Origin: Agrobacterium vaccinii
GTDB taxonomy: Bacteria > Pseudomonadota > Alphaproteobacteria > Rhizobiales > Rhizobiaceae
DNA: 64,000 nt
Assembly: GCF_021310995.1 (NCBI RefSeq)
Contig: NZ_CP054150.1
Span: forward strand, 2,170,001-2,234,000
Reading direction: 5' to 3'
How positions within the stretch are numbered: position 1 is the stretch's first letter; every line of letters starts with the position of its first letter. The notes beneath the pieces are model-generated. The model was not told where the DNA came from. It saw only the letters and a list, made by a program, of their open reading frames with translations, and searched no databases. Below, in pieces: positions 53,956-63,622 of the stretch. A program made the translations under genes and the position numbers.

Positions 53956-54059
53956 ATCATTTCTCCCAAAGTTCTTTTGATGCTATGGAGAAGAAATGCT
54001 CCTGTTTTCATGGAAAAACCAATGAAACTTCTGATGATATGGATAAAGAGAACTTATCC

Positions 54060-54953
54060 ATGAAACTCTCCCGTAACGTACCCCTGAATGCCATGCGCGT
54101 GCTGGAAAGTGCCGCGCGTCACCTGAGTTTCACTAGGGCTGGCGAAGAGCTGGGCATGACGCAGACGGCGGTGAGCTATCAGATCAAATTGCTTGAGGAT
54201 TTCGTCGGTGCACCGCTGTTCCTGCGCAAGCCACGGCAGGTGGAACTGACTCAAACGGGCGAGTTACTGGCAGGTCGGGCATCGCAAGCCTTCGGTATTC
54301 TTGCGACGGCGCTGGAAGAAGCGCGCAACAGGACGGCGGATGTTCTCATCATCTCCTGCACCACGACCTTCGCGCATCAATGGCTGGCGAGACGGTTGGG
54401 CGTGTTTCAGGCCAGATACCCCAAAATCTCGGTGCAACTGGCTCTCACCAACGAGATCGTGGACTTCGCCCGCACCAATGTCGATATCGGCATTCGCTGG
54501 GGCAAAGGCGATTGGCCTGACGTCATCAGCCGTCGAATCATGCGGCTGGATTTTGCCCCAGTCGTCAGCCCCAAGCTTGCCGCCACCATCGGCGGGCTGA
54601 AGCATCCCGCCGATATTCTGAAACTGCCCATCATCAGCCCCAATGATCGCTGGTGGAAACACTGGTTTGCGGAAGCAGGGGTGACCGAGACCGATCTCGA
54701 CAGCCGAACCGGCAGCGACTTCGGCATCCAGAATCTGGAAGCGCAGGCGGCCATTGCGGGCCACGGCGTTGCCATCGTCAATCCGGTCCACTTCGCCGAA
54801 GACATCGCATCCGGTCGCCTGCTCCAACCCTTCGACCTGGTCTGCAATGATGGCCACGACTACTGGATCGTTCATCACGAAAGCCGCCGCAAGGTCGCCA
54901 AGATCAAGGCATTCAGCGAGTGGATGGAGGAGGAGTTTCCGACGGAGCCGTGA
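54060..54953 (+). CDS. LysR-family regulator (GcvA-like)
   Basis: A 297-residue LysR regulator. The helix-turn-helix is at about residues 5-65 (VPLNAMRVLESAARHLSFTR, AGEELGMTQTAVSYQIKLLE), with the NA..FE-type start typical of the GcvA group. The rest is the periplasmic-binding-like effector domain (CTTTFAHQWLARRLGVFQ, DIGIRWGKGDW, GHGVAIVNPVHF). Placed between xdhC and puuD, it may sense a purine intermediate and control the urate genes (inference). The start at 54060 is preferred by family alignment; an ATG at 54039 with AAAGAG upstream also fits. Confidence 0.88.
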   Translation: MKLSRNVPLNAMRVLESAARHLSFTRAGEELGMTQTAVSYQIKLLEDFVGAPLFLRKPRQVELTQTGELLAGRASQAFGILATALEEARNRTADVLIISCTTTFAHQWLARRLGVFQARYPKISVQLALTNEIVDFARTNVDIGIRWGKGDWPDVISRRIMRLDFAPVVSPKLAATIGGLKHPADILKLPIISPNDRWWKHWFAEAGVTETDLDSRTGSDFGIQNLEAQAAIAGHGVAIVNPVHFAEDIASGRLLQPFDLVCNDGHDYWIVHHESRRKVAKIKAFSEWMEEEFPTEP

Positions 54954-55053
54954 TTGCTGCGTTTGCGCTCAACAAATCTGTCGGTTTCGCAGGTTCCCTC
55001 TTTTCTGACGCTCGAAATTCTCGCACAGTGCGGTGCAACGTCAGGGGAACATA

Positions 55054-56301
55054 ATGTACGAATATGCCATTGCGTGGGAATGGATGGCCTTTGCCGTCAG
55101 GTGGCTGCACGTGATCACCGCCATCGCCTGGATCGGCTCATCCTTCTACTTCATCGCACTGGATTTGGGGCTGGTGAAGCGCCCGAACATGCCGCCGGGT
55201 GTTTATGGTGAAGAGTGGCAGGTGCATGGCGGCGGTTTCTACCATGTGCAGAAATATCTGGTCGCGCCTGCCTCGATGCCGGAACATCTCACTTGGTTCA
55301 AATGGGAAAGCTACGCCACGTGGCTTTCCGGGTTTGCCATGCTGTGCATCGTTTATTACGGCGGCGCTGATCTGTTCCTAATCGACCATTCCGTGCTGGA
55401 ACTCACGCAGTTTCAGGCCATCTGTCTGTCGCTGGCCTCGCTCGCCATCGGCTGGGTGTTTTATGATCTGCTGTGCAAATCCCCCATCGGCAACAACACC
55501 TGGGGCCTGATGGCCGTGCTCTACATTGCGCTGGTGGCGATGGCCTGGGGTTATACGCAGGTGTTTACGGGCCGCGCGGCGTTCCTGCACCTGGGTGCCT
55601 TTACCGCCACAATCATGTCGGCCAACGTCTTCATGATCATCATTCCCAACCAGAAGATCGTCGTCGCCGACTTGATCGCCGGTCGCACGCCGGACCCGAA
55701 ATATGGCCGCATCGCCAAGCAGCGTTCGCTGCACAACAACTACCTGACGCTGCCCGTCATCTTCTTCATGCTGTCGAACCACTATCCGCTGGCATTTGCC
55801 ACCCAGTTCAACTGGATCATTGCAGCGCTAGTCTTCCTGATGGGCGTCACCATCCGCCACTGGTTCAACACCACCCACGCCCGCAAGGGCAGACCCACAT
55901 GGACATGGCTGGTCACGGTGCTGATCTTTATCGTCATCATGTGGCTTTCCACCGTGCCGAGGGTGCTGACCGGCGAACAGGAAGAAAAAGCAGCGAAGCT
56001 TTCGCCCATTCAGCAGCTTTTCGCAGCCGATGTGCATTTCGCCTCAGCGCGGGATGTGGTGCAAAGCCGCTGTTCCATGTGCCATGCGGCAGAGCCGGTC
56101 TGGGAAGGTGTTCCCTTCACACCAAAATTGGTGAAGCTTGAGACAGATGCGCAAATTGCGGCGCATGCACGGGAAATCTATTTACAGGCGGGACGCTCCC
56201 ATGCCATGCCCCCCGGCAACATCACGGCGATCACGCCGCAGGAACGCAAGGTGCTGACCGCATGGTATGAGAGCGCCGTATCCCAAGGAAAAACGGAATG
56301 A
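55054..56301 (+). CDS. puuD: membrane-bound urate oxidase PuuD
   Basis: A 415-residue protein that oxidises urate and passes electrons to the respiratory chain. About eight membrane helices come first, with WLHVITAIAWIGSSFYFIAL near residue 20 and conserved His residues (LHVIT, WQVHGGGFYHVQKYL). The C-terminal part is a cytochrome c-like domain with the heme motif CSMCH near residue 335 and SHAMPPGN supplying the axial Met. This form replaces soluble uricase in many alphaproteobacteria. AGGGG lies before the ATG at 55054. It overlaps guaD by four bases. Confidence 0.93.
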   Translation: MYEYAIAWEWMAFAVRWLHVITAIAWIGSSFYFIALDLGLVKRPNMPPGVYGEEWQVHGGGFYHVQKYLVAPASMPEHLTWFKWESYATWLSGFAMLCIVYYGGADLFLIDHSVLELTQFQAICLSLASLAIGWVFYDLLCKSPIGNNTWGLMAVLYIALVAMAWGYTQVFTGRAAFLHLGAFTATIMSANVFMIIIPNQKIVVADLIAGRTPDPKYGRIAKQRSLHNNYLTLPVIFFMLSNHYPLAFATQFNWIIAALVFLMGVTIRHWFNTTHARKGRPTWTWLVTVLIFIVIMWLSTVPRVLTGEQEEKAAKLSPIQQLFAADVHFASARDVVQSRCSMCHAAEPVWEGVPFTPKLVKLETDAQIAAHAREIYLQAGRSHAMPPGNITAITPQERKVLTAWYESAVSQGKTE

Positions 56302-57605
56302 GCATGCTTCTGCTGCGCGGACGTCTCTTGAGCTTCAACCGCGCACCGCTCGCAATCGATGATACGGCAAGCTATGTCTATATCGAAGATGGCGGTCTGC
56401 TGCTGGAAAACGGCAAGATCAGCGCCATTGGCGAGTATGCGGACGTCCGCGCGCAAGCACCTGAAGACATCGAAGAAACGGACCACCGCCCTCACCTCAT
56501 CGTGCCGGGCTTGATCGATCTGCACATGCATTTCCCGCAAATGCAGGTCATCGGTTCCTACGCCGCCAATCTGCTGGAATGGCTCGACACCTACACCTTT
56601 CCGGAAGAGTGCCGTTTCGTGGAAAGCGCCCATGCGCAACGCATCGCCACCCATTTCTACGACGAACTGATCCGCCACGGCACCACAACGGCTGTCGCCT
56701 ATTGCTCGGTTCACAAGACATCTGCCGACGCTTTTTTTGCCGAGGCCATGAAGCGCAATATGCTGATGGTGGGCGGCAAGGTCATGATGGACCGCAACGC
56801 CCCGCAAGGCCTGCTGGACACACCGGAACTCGGCTATGACGAGACACGTCAGGTTATCGCAGACTGGCACGGCAAAGGCCGCAACCACGTCGCCATCACG
56901 CCTCGCTTCGCGATCACCTCGACGCCGAAACAGATGGAAGCAGCACAAGCGCTGGCGCAGGAATTCCCTGACCTCTTTATCCAGACGCATCTGTCTGAAA
57001 ACCTGGACGAGATCAACTACACCTGCGAACTCTATCCCGATGCCATCGACTATACCGACATCTATGTCCGCTATGGCCTGATGGGCAAAAAGACGCTGCT
57101 CGGCCATGCCATCCATCTGTCGGATCGTGAAGCCGATGTGCTCTCGGAAACCGGCGCGGTGGCCGTTCACTGCCCCACATCCAACCTCTTCATCGGCTCC
57201 GGCCTGTTCCCAATGAAGAAGCTGCAACGGCGAGAAAAGCCGGTTCGCATCGGCGTGGCCACCGATATTGGCGGCGGATCGAGCTATTCCATGCTGCGCA
57301 CCATGGACGAAGCCTACAAAATTCAGCAACTGCTGGGAGAACGTTTAAACCCGCTGGAAAGCTGGTACTTGATGACGCGCGGCAATGCCGAGGCGCTGTC
57401 GATGGTAGACCGCATCGGCACGCTGGATGTTGGTACAGATGCCGATATCACAGTGCTCAACGCATCTTCGACGCCTGCAATGGCATTGAAGATGGAAGTG
57501 GTGACCAGTCTGACGGAAGAACTTTTCCTGATGCTGACCATGGGAGATGACCGCACTGTGGTTGAAACTTACATCGCAGGCATAAGTGCCAAAACTATAC
57601 TTTAG
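56298..57605 (+). CDS. guaD: guanine deaminase
   Basis: A 435-residue amidohydrolase that turns guanine into xanthine and ammonia. The zinc site opens with IVPGLIDLHMHFPQMQVIGS near residue 70. RFVESAHAQRIATHFYDELI, TAVAYCSVHKTSADAFF, QTHLSENLDEI near residue 232, LGHAIHLSDRE near 270 and VATDIGGGSSYSML near 318 supply the remaining ligands. It makes xanthine for XdhAB, and is translationally coupled to puuD (ATGA overlap). Confidence 0.94.
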   Translation: MSMLLLRGRLLSFNRAPLAIDDTASYVYIEDGGLLLENGKISAIGEYADVRAQAPEDIEETDHRPHLIVPGLIDLHMHFPQMQVIGSYAANLLEWLDTYTFPEECRFVESAHAQRIATHFYDELIRHGTTTAVAYCSVHKTSADAFFAEAMKRNMLMVGGKVMMDRNAPQGLLDTPELGYDETRQVIADWHGKGRNHVAITPRFAITSTPKQMEAAQALAQEFPDLFIQTHLSENLDEINYTCELYPDAIDYTDIYVRYGLMGKKTLLGHAIHLSDREADVLSETGAVAVHCPTSNLFIGSGLFPMKKLQRREKPVRIGVATDIGGGSSYSMLRTMDEAYKIQQLLGERLNPLESWYLMTRGNAEALSMVDRIGTLDVGTDADITVLNASSTPAMALKMEVVTSLTEELFLMLTMGDDRTVVETYIAGISAKTIL

Positions 57606-57844
57606 GATGCATAATTTTTAAGAAAAGAAGTGTGTTCGAATTTAATTATATTTAAACATTAATTATCTAATGGTCTCTTAGGCAGAACATCGACCCCGGT
57701 CGCCATGACGGCACACCGCTCTGTCATGCATCACCATTTCCTACGAACTATCCGCTCTCTGAAGTGTTTTCGCACAGCCGTTCTCCCGCGGCTGCGCCTT
57801 CGAGTGCCTTGTGTTCGCAGTAACTAAGTCTACCGCGAGGAACG

Positions 57845-59803
57845 ATGTCATTTCTTAAAAACGCAAGTATTCGGACAAAAATCCTATCTTTGATCATTCC
57901 GCTATGCGTTGTGGGACTGAGCGCTACGGTCTTTATTTCCAGCCGCTACAAGGCAGCGGATACGAGCTATTCCGACTTCATTGCGAAGGACAACATCGCG
58001 AGCGTCGAGATGGCACGTGCTAACCGCAATATGGTCGCCTCTGCCTACGGCGCATATCAAATACTGACCTACCGTCAGCAAGACCCTGGAATGAAAAGGG
58101 CGCTGGATTTTTATAACGACAGCAAGGCCAAGCTTTTCAGCAGGTTTGACCGTGTCAAAGAACTTGTTCCAACCGAAAGCGCAAAGATCGATTCCCTTCT
58201 GACGCGCGCGAAAGAGGTTATTTCCATCACCGACCAGGCTGTTCAAATGGGCCAGGTGGATCAGGATGAACAGGCGAAAGCCGTTCTGGCGAAAGCTGAC
58301 GCTTTAATTTTACCTCTGACAACGGACAATGCTGCATTTCTGGACGGCATGGTCAAAGCAGTCGGCGTCAAAAGTGACGCACTGAGCGACCAGACGAACT
58401 CCACCATTTTCACGTCCTTGATGGTGGTCGGCATCACCTTCGCACTGGGTATCATCGCCTCCCTCGTCGTTGCCGCCAAGGGGATCACGACACCGATCGC
58501 ATCCTTGCGCGAACGGATGATTTCGCTTGCTCAGGGTCAGACGGCAGCGCCTGTCGAAGGCCAGGACCGCAAGGATGAAGTCGGCCAGATGGCAAAGGCC
58601 GTTTCTGTCTTCCGCGACAACGCCCTTGAGAAGATTCGTCTGGAAAAGGAAGCCGAAGCCAATCGCAGCGTTTCCGAGAAGGAACGTATCGACCGTGAAG
58701 CGCAGAAAGCACAGGACGCCGCAGACACGCAGTTTGCTGTCGATCAACTGGCAAAGGGTCTGGGCCGTCTTGCAGATGGTGACGTGGCATACCGCATCGA
58801 AACGCCATTCGTTTCGCACCTCGACACACTACGCAGCAACTTTAACGGCTCGGTTGCCAACCTGAACGACGCCCTGCGTGCCGTTGGCCAGAATGCCCGC
58901 GGTATCGATGCCGGTGCCAACGAAATCCGCTCTGCCGCGGACGACCTCTCCAAGCGCACGGAACAGCAGGCGGCGTCGGTTGAAGAAACCGCAGCCGCTC
59001 TCGAAGAAATCACCACGACGGTGAAGGATTCGAGCAGCCGCGCCGAAGAAGTCGGTCATCTCGTTGCCAAGGCCCGTGATGGTGCGGAAAAGTCCGGCAA
59101 CGTCGTGCGTCAGGCCGTGACCGCCATGAACGAGATCGAACGCTCTTCGGGCGAGATCACCAACATTATCAGCGTTATCGATGAGATTGCCTTCCAGACC
59201 AACCTTCTGGCCTTGAACGCAGGCGTTGAAGCGGCCCGTGCTGGTGAAGCCGGTAAGGGCTTTGCGGTTGTTGCACAGGAAGTACGTGAACTGGCGCAGC
59301 GCTCTGCCAAGGCTGCGAAAGAGATCAAGGCATTGATCACCACGTCTGGCGAACACGTTCGCTCTGGCGTGACGCTGGTGGGTGAAACCGGCAAGGCACT
59401 TGAGGTCATCGTCACCGAAGTCCAGGAAATCAACCGTCACATCACCGCGATTGTCGAATCGTCTCGCGAACAGTCGGTCGGCCTTCAGGAGATCAACACC
59501 GCCGTCAACACCATGGACCAGGGCACGCAGCAGAACGCGGCTATGGTCGAACAGTCGACAGCGGCTAGCCACAGCCTTGCCAAGGAAGCGGCATCCCTCA
59601 ACCAGTTGCTGTCTCGCTTCAACCTCGGTCAGGGCGAAGGTTCTGGCCGGACCATGCCATCGGCTGCGCCAGTCAGATCCGCATCGGCCACGTCCAGACC
59701 CGCACCATCTCCAGCCCGCGCACTCGGTCGCAAGATTGCAGGCGCCTTCGGTGGTGGTTCATCGGCAGCAGCGGTTGCGCAGGATACCTGGGAAGAGTTC
59801 TGA
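57845..59803 (+). CDS. methyl-accepting chemotaxis protein
   Basis: A 652-residue chemoreceptor. Membrane helix 1 is at about residues 11-31 and helix 2 at about 192-212, enclosing a helical sensor of about 160 residues. A HAMP domain follows ([20 protein letters not shown]), then a second HAMP-like segment ([18 protein letters not shown]). The signalling domain holds the hairpin tip [26 protein letters not shown] in two parts near residues 445-470. The C-terminus ends TWEEF, matching the xWxxF pentapeptide that tethers CheR and CheB in receptors such as Tar (NWETF). GAGG lies before the ATG. The signal sensed is unknown. Confidence 0.93.
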   Translation: MSFLKNASIRTKILSLIIPLCVVGLSATVFISSRYKAADTSYSDFIAKDNIASVEMARANRNMVASAYGAYQILTYRQQDPGMKRALDFYNDSKAKLFSRFDRVKELVPTESAKIDSLLTRAKEVISITDQAVQMGQVDQDEQAKAVLAKADALILPLTTDNAAFLDGMVKAVGVKSDALSDQTNSTIFTSLMVVGITFALGIIASLVVAAKGITTPIASLRERMISLAQGQTAAPVEGQDRKDEVGQMAKAVSVFRDNALEKIRLEKEAEANRSVSEKERIDREAQKAQDAADTQFAVDQLAKGLGRLADGDVAYRIETPFVSHLDTLRSNFNGSVANLNDALRAVGQNARGIDAGANEIRSAADDLSKRTEQQAASVEETAAALEEITTTVKDSSSRAEEVGHLVAKARDGAEKSGNVVRQAVTAMNEIERSSGEITNIISVIDEIAFQTNLLALNAGVEAARAGEAGKGFAVVAQEVRELAQRSAKAAKEIKALITTSGEHVRSGVTLVGETGKALEVIVTEVQEINRHITAIVESSREQSVGLQEINTAVNTMDQGTQQNAAMVEQSTAASHSLAKEAASLNQLLSRFNLGQGEGSGRTMPSAAPVRSASATSRPAPSPARALGRKIAGAFGGGSSAAAVAQDTWEEF

Positions 59804-59828
59804 GCCATCCCAACAAAACACTGACACT

Positions 59829-59855
59829 GCGGGCGCCATTGGCGCCCGCTTTTTT
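59829..59855 (+). terminator. terminator after the chemoreceptor gene
   Basis: GCGGGCGCC (59829-59837) pairs with GGCGCCCGC (59841-59849) around ATT, followed by six T. Confidence 0.92.
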
Positions 59856-59863
59856 ATGGGACA

Positions 59864-60616
59864 TCAGTTCCAGAAGGGTCTGGAGAACAGCTCCGCCCCG
59901 AGGACCAGAAGGCAGATCAGGAACCATTGCCGAAATCTCGCCGGACTGACGATCCGGCGGATGGATTGCCCAAGCCACATGCCAAGAAGTGCTGGCACGA
60001 TGGCGAGTGCCGAAAGCCCCAAATCATCGATCTGCACGGCGGCTTGAGACGCCAGACCCAGCGCCAGCGCTACGGTTGAAACCGTAAATGAAAGCCCGAG
60101 CGCCTGCACCAGCATATCGCGATCAAACCCCATTGACTGGATATAGGGAACGGCGGGCATCACGAAGACGCCGGTAGCACCTGTCAGAAGTCCCGTGATG
60201 AGACCGATGAGCGGCGATAGAAAGCCCATCAAATGCCGGGGCACCACAAGAGGTCGCGCCAACAGGCTGTAGGCGGCATAGACGACCAGTGCCGCACCCA
60301 GCGCCGATGTCGTCCAGCGCGCCGCACCGCCCGTCATCAGTTGAACACCGATCAGGGTTCCCGCAACGATCGCAAGCATCATCGGCCAGAGACGAAGCAG
60401 AAGCTCCCGAAAACTCGGCCCCGCAAAAAGCTGCCAGATATTGGTGACGAAGGACGGCAGAAGCAGCAGGCCTGCCGCTGCGACGGGCGGCATGAAAAGG
60501 CCCAGAACGCCCATGGCAACGGTCGGCAGGCCCATGCCCGTCACCCCCTTGACGATGCCCGCTAGAACGAAAGTTACGGTTATTGCTGCAAGAAAACCAA
60601 TGTCCATCGTCGTCAT
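59864..60616 (-). CDS. TauE/SafE-family membrane transporter
   Basis: A 250-residue inner-membrane protein with about eight hydrophobic segments. The repeated half-motifs ITVTFVLAGIVKGVTGMGLP near the start and LIGLITGLLTGATGVFVMPA near residue 125 are typical of TauE/SafE permeases, which export sulphite, sulphoacetate or similar anions. The ATG at 60616 is used; one at 60607 is also possible. No sulphonate-metabolism gene is nearby. It converges with the chemoreceptor gene. Confidence 0.87.
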   Translation of the reverse strand: MTTMDIGFLAAITVTFVLAGIVKGVTGMGLPTVAMGVLGLFMPPVAAAGLLLLPSFVTNIWQLFAGPSFRELLLRLWPMMLAIVAGTLIGVQLMTGGAARWTTSALGAALVVYAAYSLLARPLVVPRHLMGFLSPLIGLITGLLTGATGVFVMPAVPYIQSMGFDRDMLVQALGLSFTVSTVALALGLASQAAVQIDDLGLSALAIVPALLGMWLGQSIRRIVSPARFRQWFLICLLVLGAELFSRPFWN

Positions 60617-60827
60617 CAAATGCGTCTCGTCGTTGTCGTCGGGTCTGTTTTACGCCCTGAGATTTTCCGATGCTACGGCAACGACCGAAACGACGAGCGT
60701 TACCGTTCTTGTCCGCAGCGGCCCCCCATAAAACTCTTTCAGAACATGCCTTTTCACTTAATTTCAGTTACCACTCAGGCCTAAGTTCGTGTTATGCGGT
60801 TATCATTCAAATGTGAAAGATCATTTC

Positions 60828-61964
60828 ATGGCCAAAATCCTCACCATTGCCGACCTGAAGAAAAAGGCGAAGCGCCGCGTTCCCAAGATGTTTTTCGACT
60901 ATGCCGATAGCGGCGCATGGACCGAAAGCACCTACCGGGCCAATGAAGATGACTTCGCCAAGATAAAACTGCGCCAGCGCGTGCTGGTGGATATGACCAA
61001 TCGCTCGCTGGCAACCGAAATGATCGGCGAGAAGGTCTCGATGCCCGTGGCGCTTTCGCCGACCGGGCTCACCGGCATGCAGCACGCCGATGGCGAGATG
61101 CTGGCGGCCAAGGCGGCAGAGGAATTCGGCGTGCCCTTCACGCTCTCCACCATGAGCATCTGCTCCATCGAAGACGTGGCATCGGTCACCTCGCGCCCCT
61201 TCTGGTTCCAGCTCTACGTGATGAAGGACCGCGACTTCGTCAACAATCTGATCGACCGGGCGAAGGCAGCGAAATGCTCGGCGCTGGTGCTGACACTCGA
61301 TTTGCAAATCCTCGGGCAACGCCACAAGGATCTGCGCAACGGCCTTTCGGCCCCACCCAAATTCACGCCCAAGCATATCTGGCAGATGGCAACGCGTCCG
61401 CAATGGTGCGTGGACATGCTGCGCACCAAGCGCCGCAGCTTTGGCAACATCGTCGGCCATGCCAAGAATGTCTCCGACCTCTCCTCGCTTTCCTCATGGA
61501 CAGCAGAGCAGTTCGACCCGCGCCTTTCCTGGGAAGACGTCGCCTGGATCAAGCAGCGTTGGGGCGGCAAGCTCATTCTGAAGGGCATTCTGGATGAGGA
61601 CGATGCGCGCGCTGCCGCCGATACTGGTGCAGATGCCATCATCGTTTCCAACCATGGCGGGCGCCAACTCGACGGCGCGCTTTCTTCCATAGCCATCCTT
61701 CCCAAGATCGTGGATGCAGTCGGCGACCGGATAGAGGTCCACCTCGATGGCGGCATACGCTCCGGTCAGGACGTGCTGAAGGCGATCGCCATCGGCGCGA
61801 AGGGCACCTATATCGGCAGGCCATTCCTCTACGGTCTGGGTGCCGATGGCAAACAGGGCGTGACGACGGCGCTGGAAATCATCCGCAAGGAAATGGATAT
61901 CACCATGGCGCTGTGCGGCAAACGACTTCTGACGGACGTCGACCGCAGTATTCTCGTGCAATGA
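60828..61964 (+). CDS. lldD: FMN-dependent L-lactate dehydrogenase
   Basis: A 378-residue alpha-hydroxy-acid oxidase. The N-terminal IADLKKKAKRRVPKMFFDYA and ALSPTGLTGMQHADGEMLAA are the usual start. WFQLYVMKDRDF and LTLDLQILGQRHKDLRNGL line the FMN and substrate site, and IVSNHGGRQLDGALSSI near residue 270 holds the catalytic His and the Arg. LDGGIRSGQDVLKAIAIGA then binds the FMN phosphate. It oxidises L-lactate to pyruvate at the membrane; a relative acting on another hydroxy acid cannot be excluded. The ATG at 60828 has a weak GAAAGA site. Confidence 0.9.
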   Translation: MAKILTIADLKKKAKRRVPKMFFDYADSGAWTESTYRANEDDFAKIKLRQRVLVDMTNRSLATEMIGEKVSMPVALSPTGLTGMQHADGEMLAAKAAEEFGVPFTLSTMSICSIEDVASVTSRPFWFQLYVMKDRDFVNNLIDRAKAAKCSALVLTLDLQILGQRHKDLRNGLSAPPKFTPKHIWQMATRPQWCVDMLRTKRRSFGNIVGHAKNVSDLSSLSSWTAEQFDPRLSWEDVAWIKQRWGGKLILKGILDEDDARAAADTGADAIIVSNHGGRQLDGALSSIAILPKIVDAVGDRIEVHLDGGIRSGQDVLKAIAIGAKGTYIGRPFLYGLGADGKQGVTTALEIIRKEMDITMALCGKRLLTDVDRSILVQ

Positions 61965-62338
61965 CGCTGCGCCTCAAGTGCGCTTGATCCCTCACATTCG
62001 CGTGAGGGATCAAGGCCTGTTTCTGTTGTCGTCGGATGGATGCTCTACGGAAATGCGCGACCCCCTACCGCTTATGCCCGCGCTGTCATCTTGAACCTAA
62101 GCCCCTGAAAATCAGGCTTTCGCGATACCTGTTCCTCTCCTTCAGTCACACCAACACGCCCCTTCCAAAACTCTGCAAAACCGCTGCCAAGCCCCAGATT
62201 TGACCCGCCACCAGTCGGGGTCGATTTTCATACTTAATTAAGGCTCAAGGCAGTCTTTAAAGTCTTAGCGGTTTTGTTGCCTGACATTGGCTTCAGCTTG
62301 CAAAGCTTCGGGCGGTACAGACGGACAAGGGGAAATGC
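61965..62338. other. 374-base intergenic region with lldD terminator
   Basis: A perfect 13-base stem (CTTGATCCCTCAC at 61983-61995 with 62002-62014) follows lldD and probably ends its transcript, though the T-run is weak. CTTAATTAAG at 62234-62243 is a ten-base palindrome. The remainder shows no protein gene; it probably holds the carboxypeptidase promoter. Confidence 0.55.
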
Positions 62339-63610
62339 ATGTCGGGAAAGATCAGACGGAGAATGGCTGGAGCATGGATTTTTGCTTTTGCTTTCTTCTG
62401 CGCGATCGTCTCTTTTGGGGCAGCGCCAGCGCAGGCGCGCTATGCGCACATCATCATCGACGCGAAGACGGGCAAGGTGCTGGACTCGCAAAATGCAGAT
62501 GTCATAAACTTTCCTGCCTCCCTGACCAAGATGATGACCCTCTATCTGACCTTCGAGGCGCTGCATGATGGCCGCCTGAAACTCGATCAGCGCATCACCA
62601 TGTCCAAGAACGGCGCGGCGACCATTCCCTCCAAACTCTGGGTCAAGGCGGGCACGACTTTTACAGCGCGCGAAGCCATCTATGGCATGATCGTCAAATC
62701 CGCCAACGACCTTGCCGAGGGCATGGGCGATCATCTGGGTGGATCGGAAGCCAAGTTCGCGCAGATGATGACACGCAAGGCCCGGCAACTGGGCATGACG
62801 AAGACGGTGTTTCGCAACGCATCCGGCCTGCCCGACAGGGCGCAGGTGACAACGGCTCGAGATATGGCAAAGCTGGGGCTTGCGCTTCAGCGGGATTTCC
62901 CCAGAGAATACAAGATGTTCAACACAACATCCTTCAAATTCAGGGGCAAGACGATCCGTGGCCATAACAGGCTTCTGACCCGCTATCAGGGTGTGGACGG
63001 CATCAAGACCGGCTACACCAACGCTTCGGGCTTCAACCTCGTCAGCGCCGTCAACCACAATGGCCGCAGCGTCGTGGGCGTGGTTCTGGGCGGGCGGACG
63101 GCCCAGCGCCGTGACAACCAGATGGTTGCCCTGCTGGACAGGACCCTGCCCAAGGCGTCGAGAACACGGGTCAACGAACAGCTCATCGCCAGCGCCAGCA
63201 CCAGCCGCACATTCGACGTACCGCCCGCAACCGTGCCGCTGCCAATGTTTGCCGAGCGGCGTGAGCCTGCGACCACTCAGGTCGCCGCAGCCAATGGTGC
63301 AATCGCCGACATGATCCAGACCTCGTCGGTGGCGCCAACCGCATCTGCGCATAGAAGTGCATGGGAAGTTCAGATCGCTGCCGCCGATTCAGAAGCCGCC
63401 GCCCTGACGCTTCTCCGCAATGCGCAATCCTCTCTCTCTGCCGGACCGGCAGCGAACATTGCACCCTACACGGAAGCCGTACGCAGTGGAGGCGTGACGC
63501 TCTACCGCGCCCGCTTCACCGGCTTTGACAATCAGGCCGATGCCCTCTCGGCCTGCAAGGACCTGAAAGCGCAATCCTATTCCTGCGTGGTCATGTCGAG
63601 CAACGGCTAG
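62339..63610 (+). CDS. D-alanyl-D-alanine carboxypeptidase with SPOR domain
   Basis: A 423-residue penicillin-binding protein of the DacA/PBP5 type that trims the last D-Ala from peptidoglycan pentapeptides. The signal peptide ends near residue 33 (AQA-RYAH). The active-site motifs are SLTK at 61-64, SAN at 121-123 and KTG at 223-225. Instead of the PBP5 C-terminal anchor there is a long linker and, from about residue 345, a SPOR domain (AWEVQIAAADSEAAALTLLR to LKAQSYSCVVMSS) that binds denuded glycan at the division site. AAGGGG precedes the ATG. This carboxypeptidase-SPOR fusion is common in Rhizobiales. Confidence 0.93.
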   Translation: MSGKIRRRMAGAWIFAFAFFCAIVSFGAAPAQARYAHIIIDAKTGKVLDSQNADVINFPASLTKMMTLYLTFEALHDGRLKLDQRITMSKNGAATIPSKLWVKAGTTFTAREAIYGMIVKSANDLAEGMGDHLGGSEAKFAQMMTRKARQLGMTKTVFRNASGLPDRAQVTTARDMAKLGLALQRDFPREYKMFNTTSFKFRGKTIRGHNRLLTRYQGVDGIKTGYTNASGFNLVSAVNHNGRSVVGVVLGGRTAQRRDNQMVALLDRTLPKASRTRVNEQLIASASTSRTFDVPPATVPLPMFAERREPATTQVAAANGAIADMIQTSSVAPTASAHRSAWEVQIAAADSEAAALTLLRNAQSSLSAGPAANIAPYTEAVRSGGVTLYRARFTGFDNQADALSACKDLKAQSYSCVVMSSNG

Positions 63611-63622
63611 CGGCGACAGGCT

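Noticed and set aside
56178..57329. Open frame of 383 codons on the minus strand
   Set aside because: Antisense to guaD, no motif, high His/Arg/Ala content typical of shadow frames.
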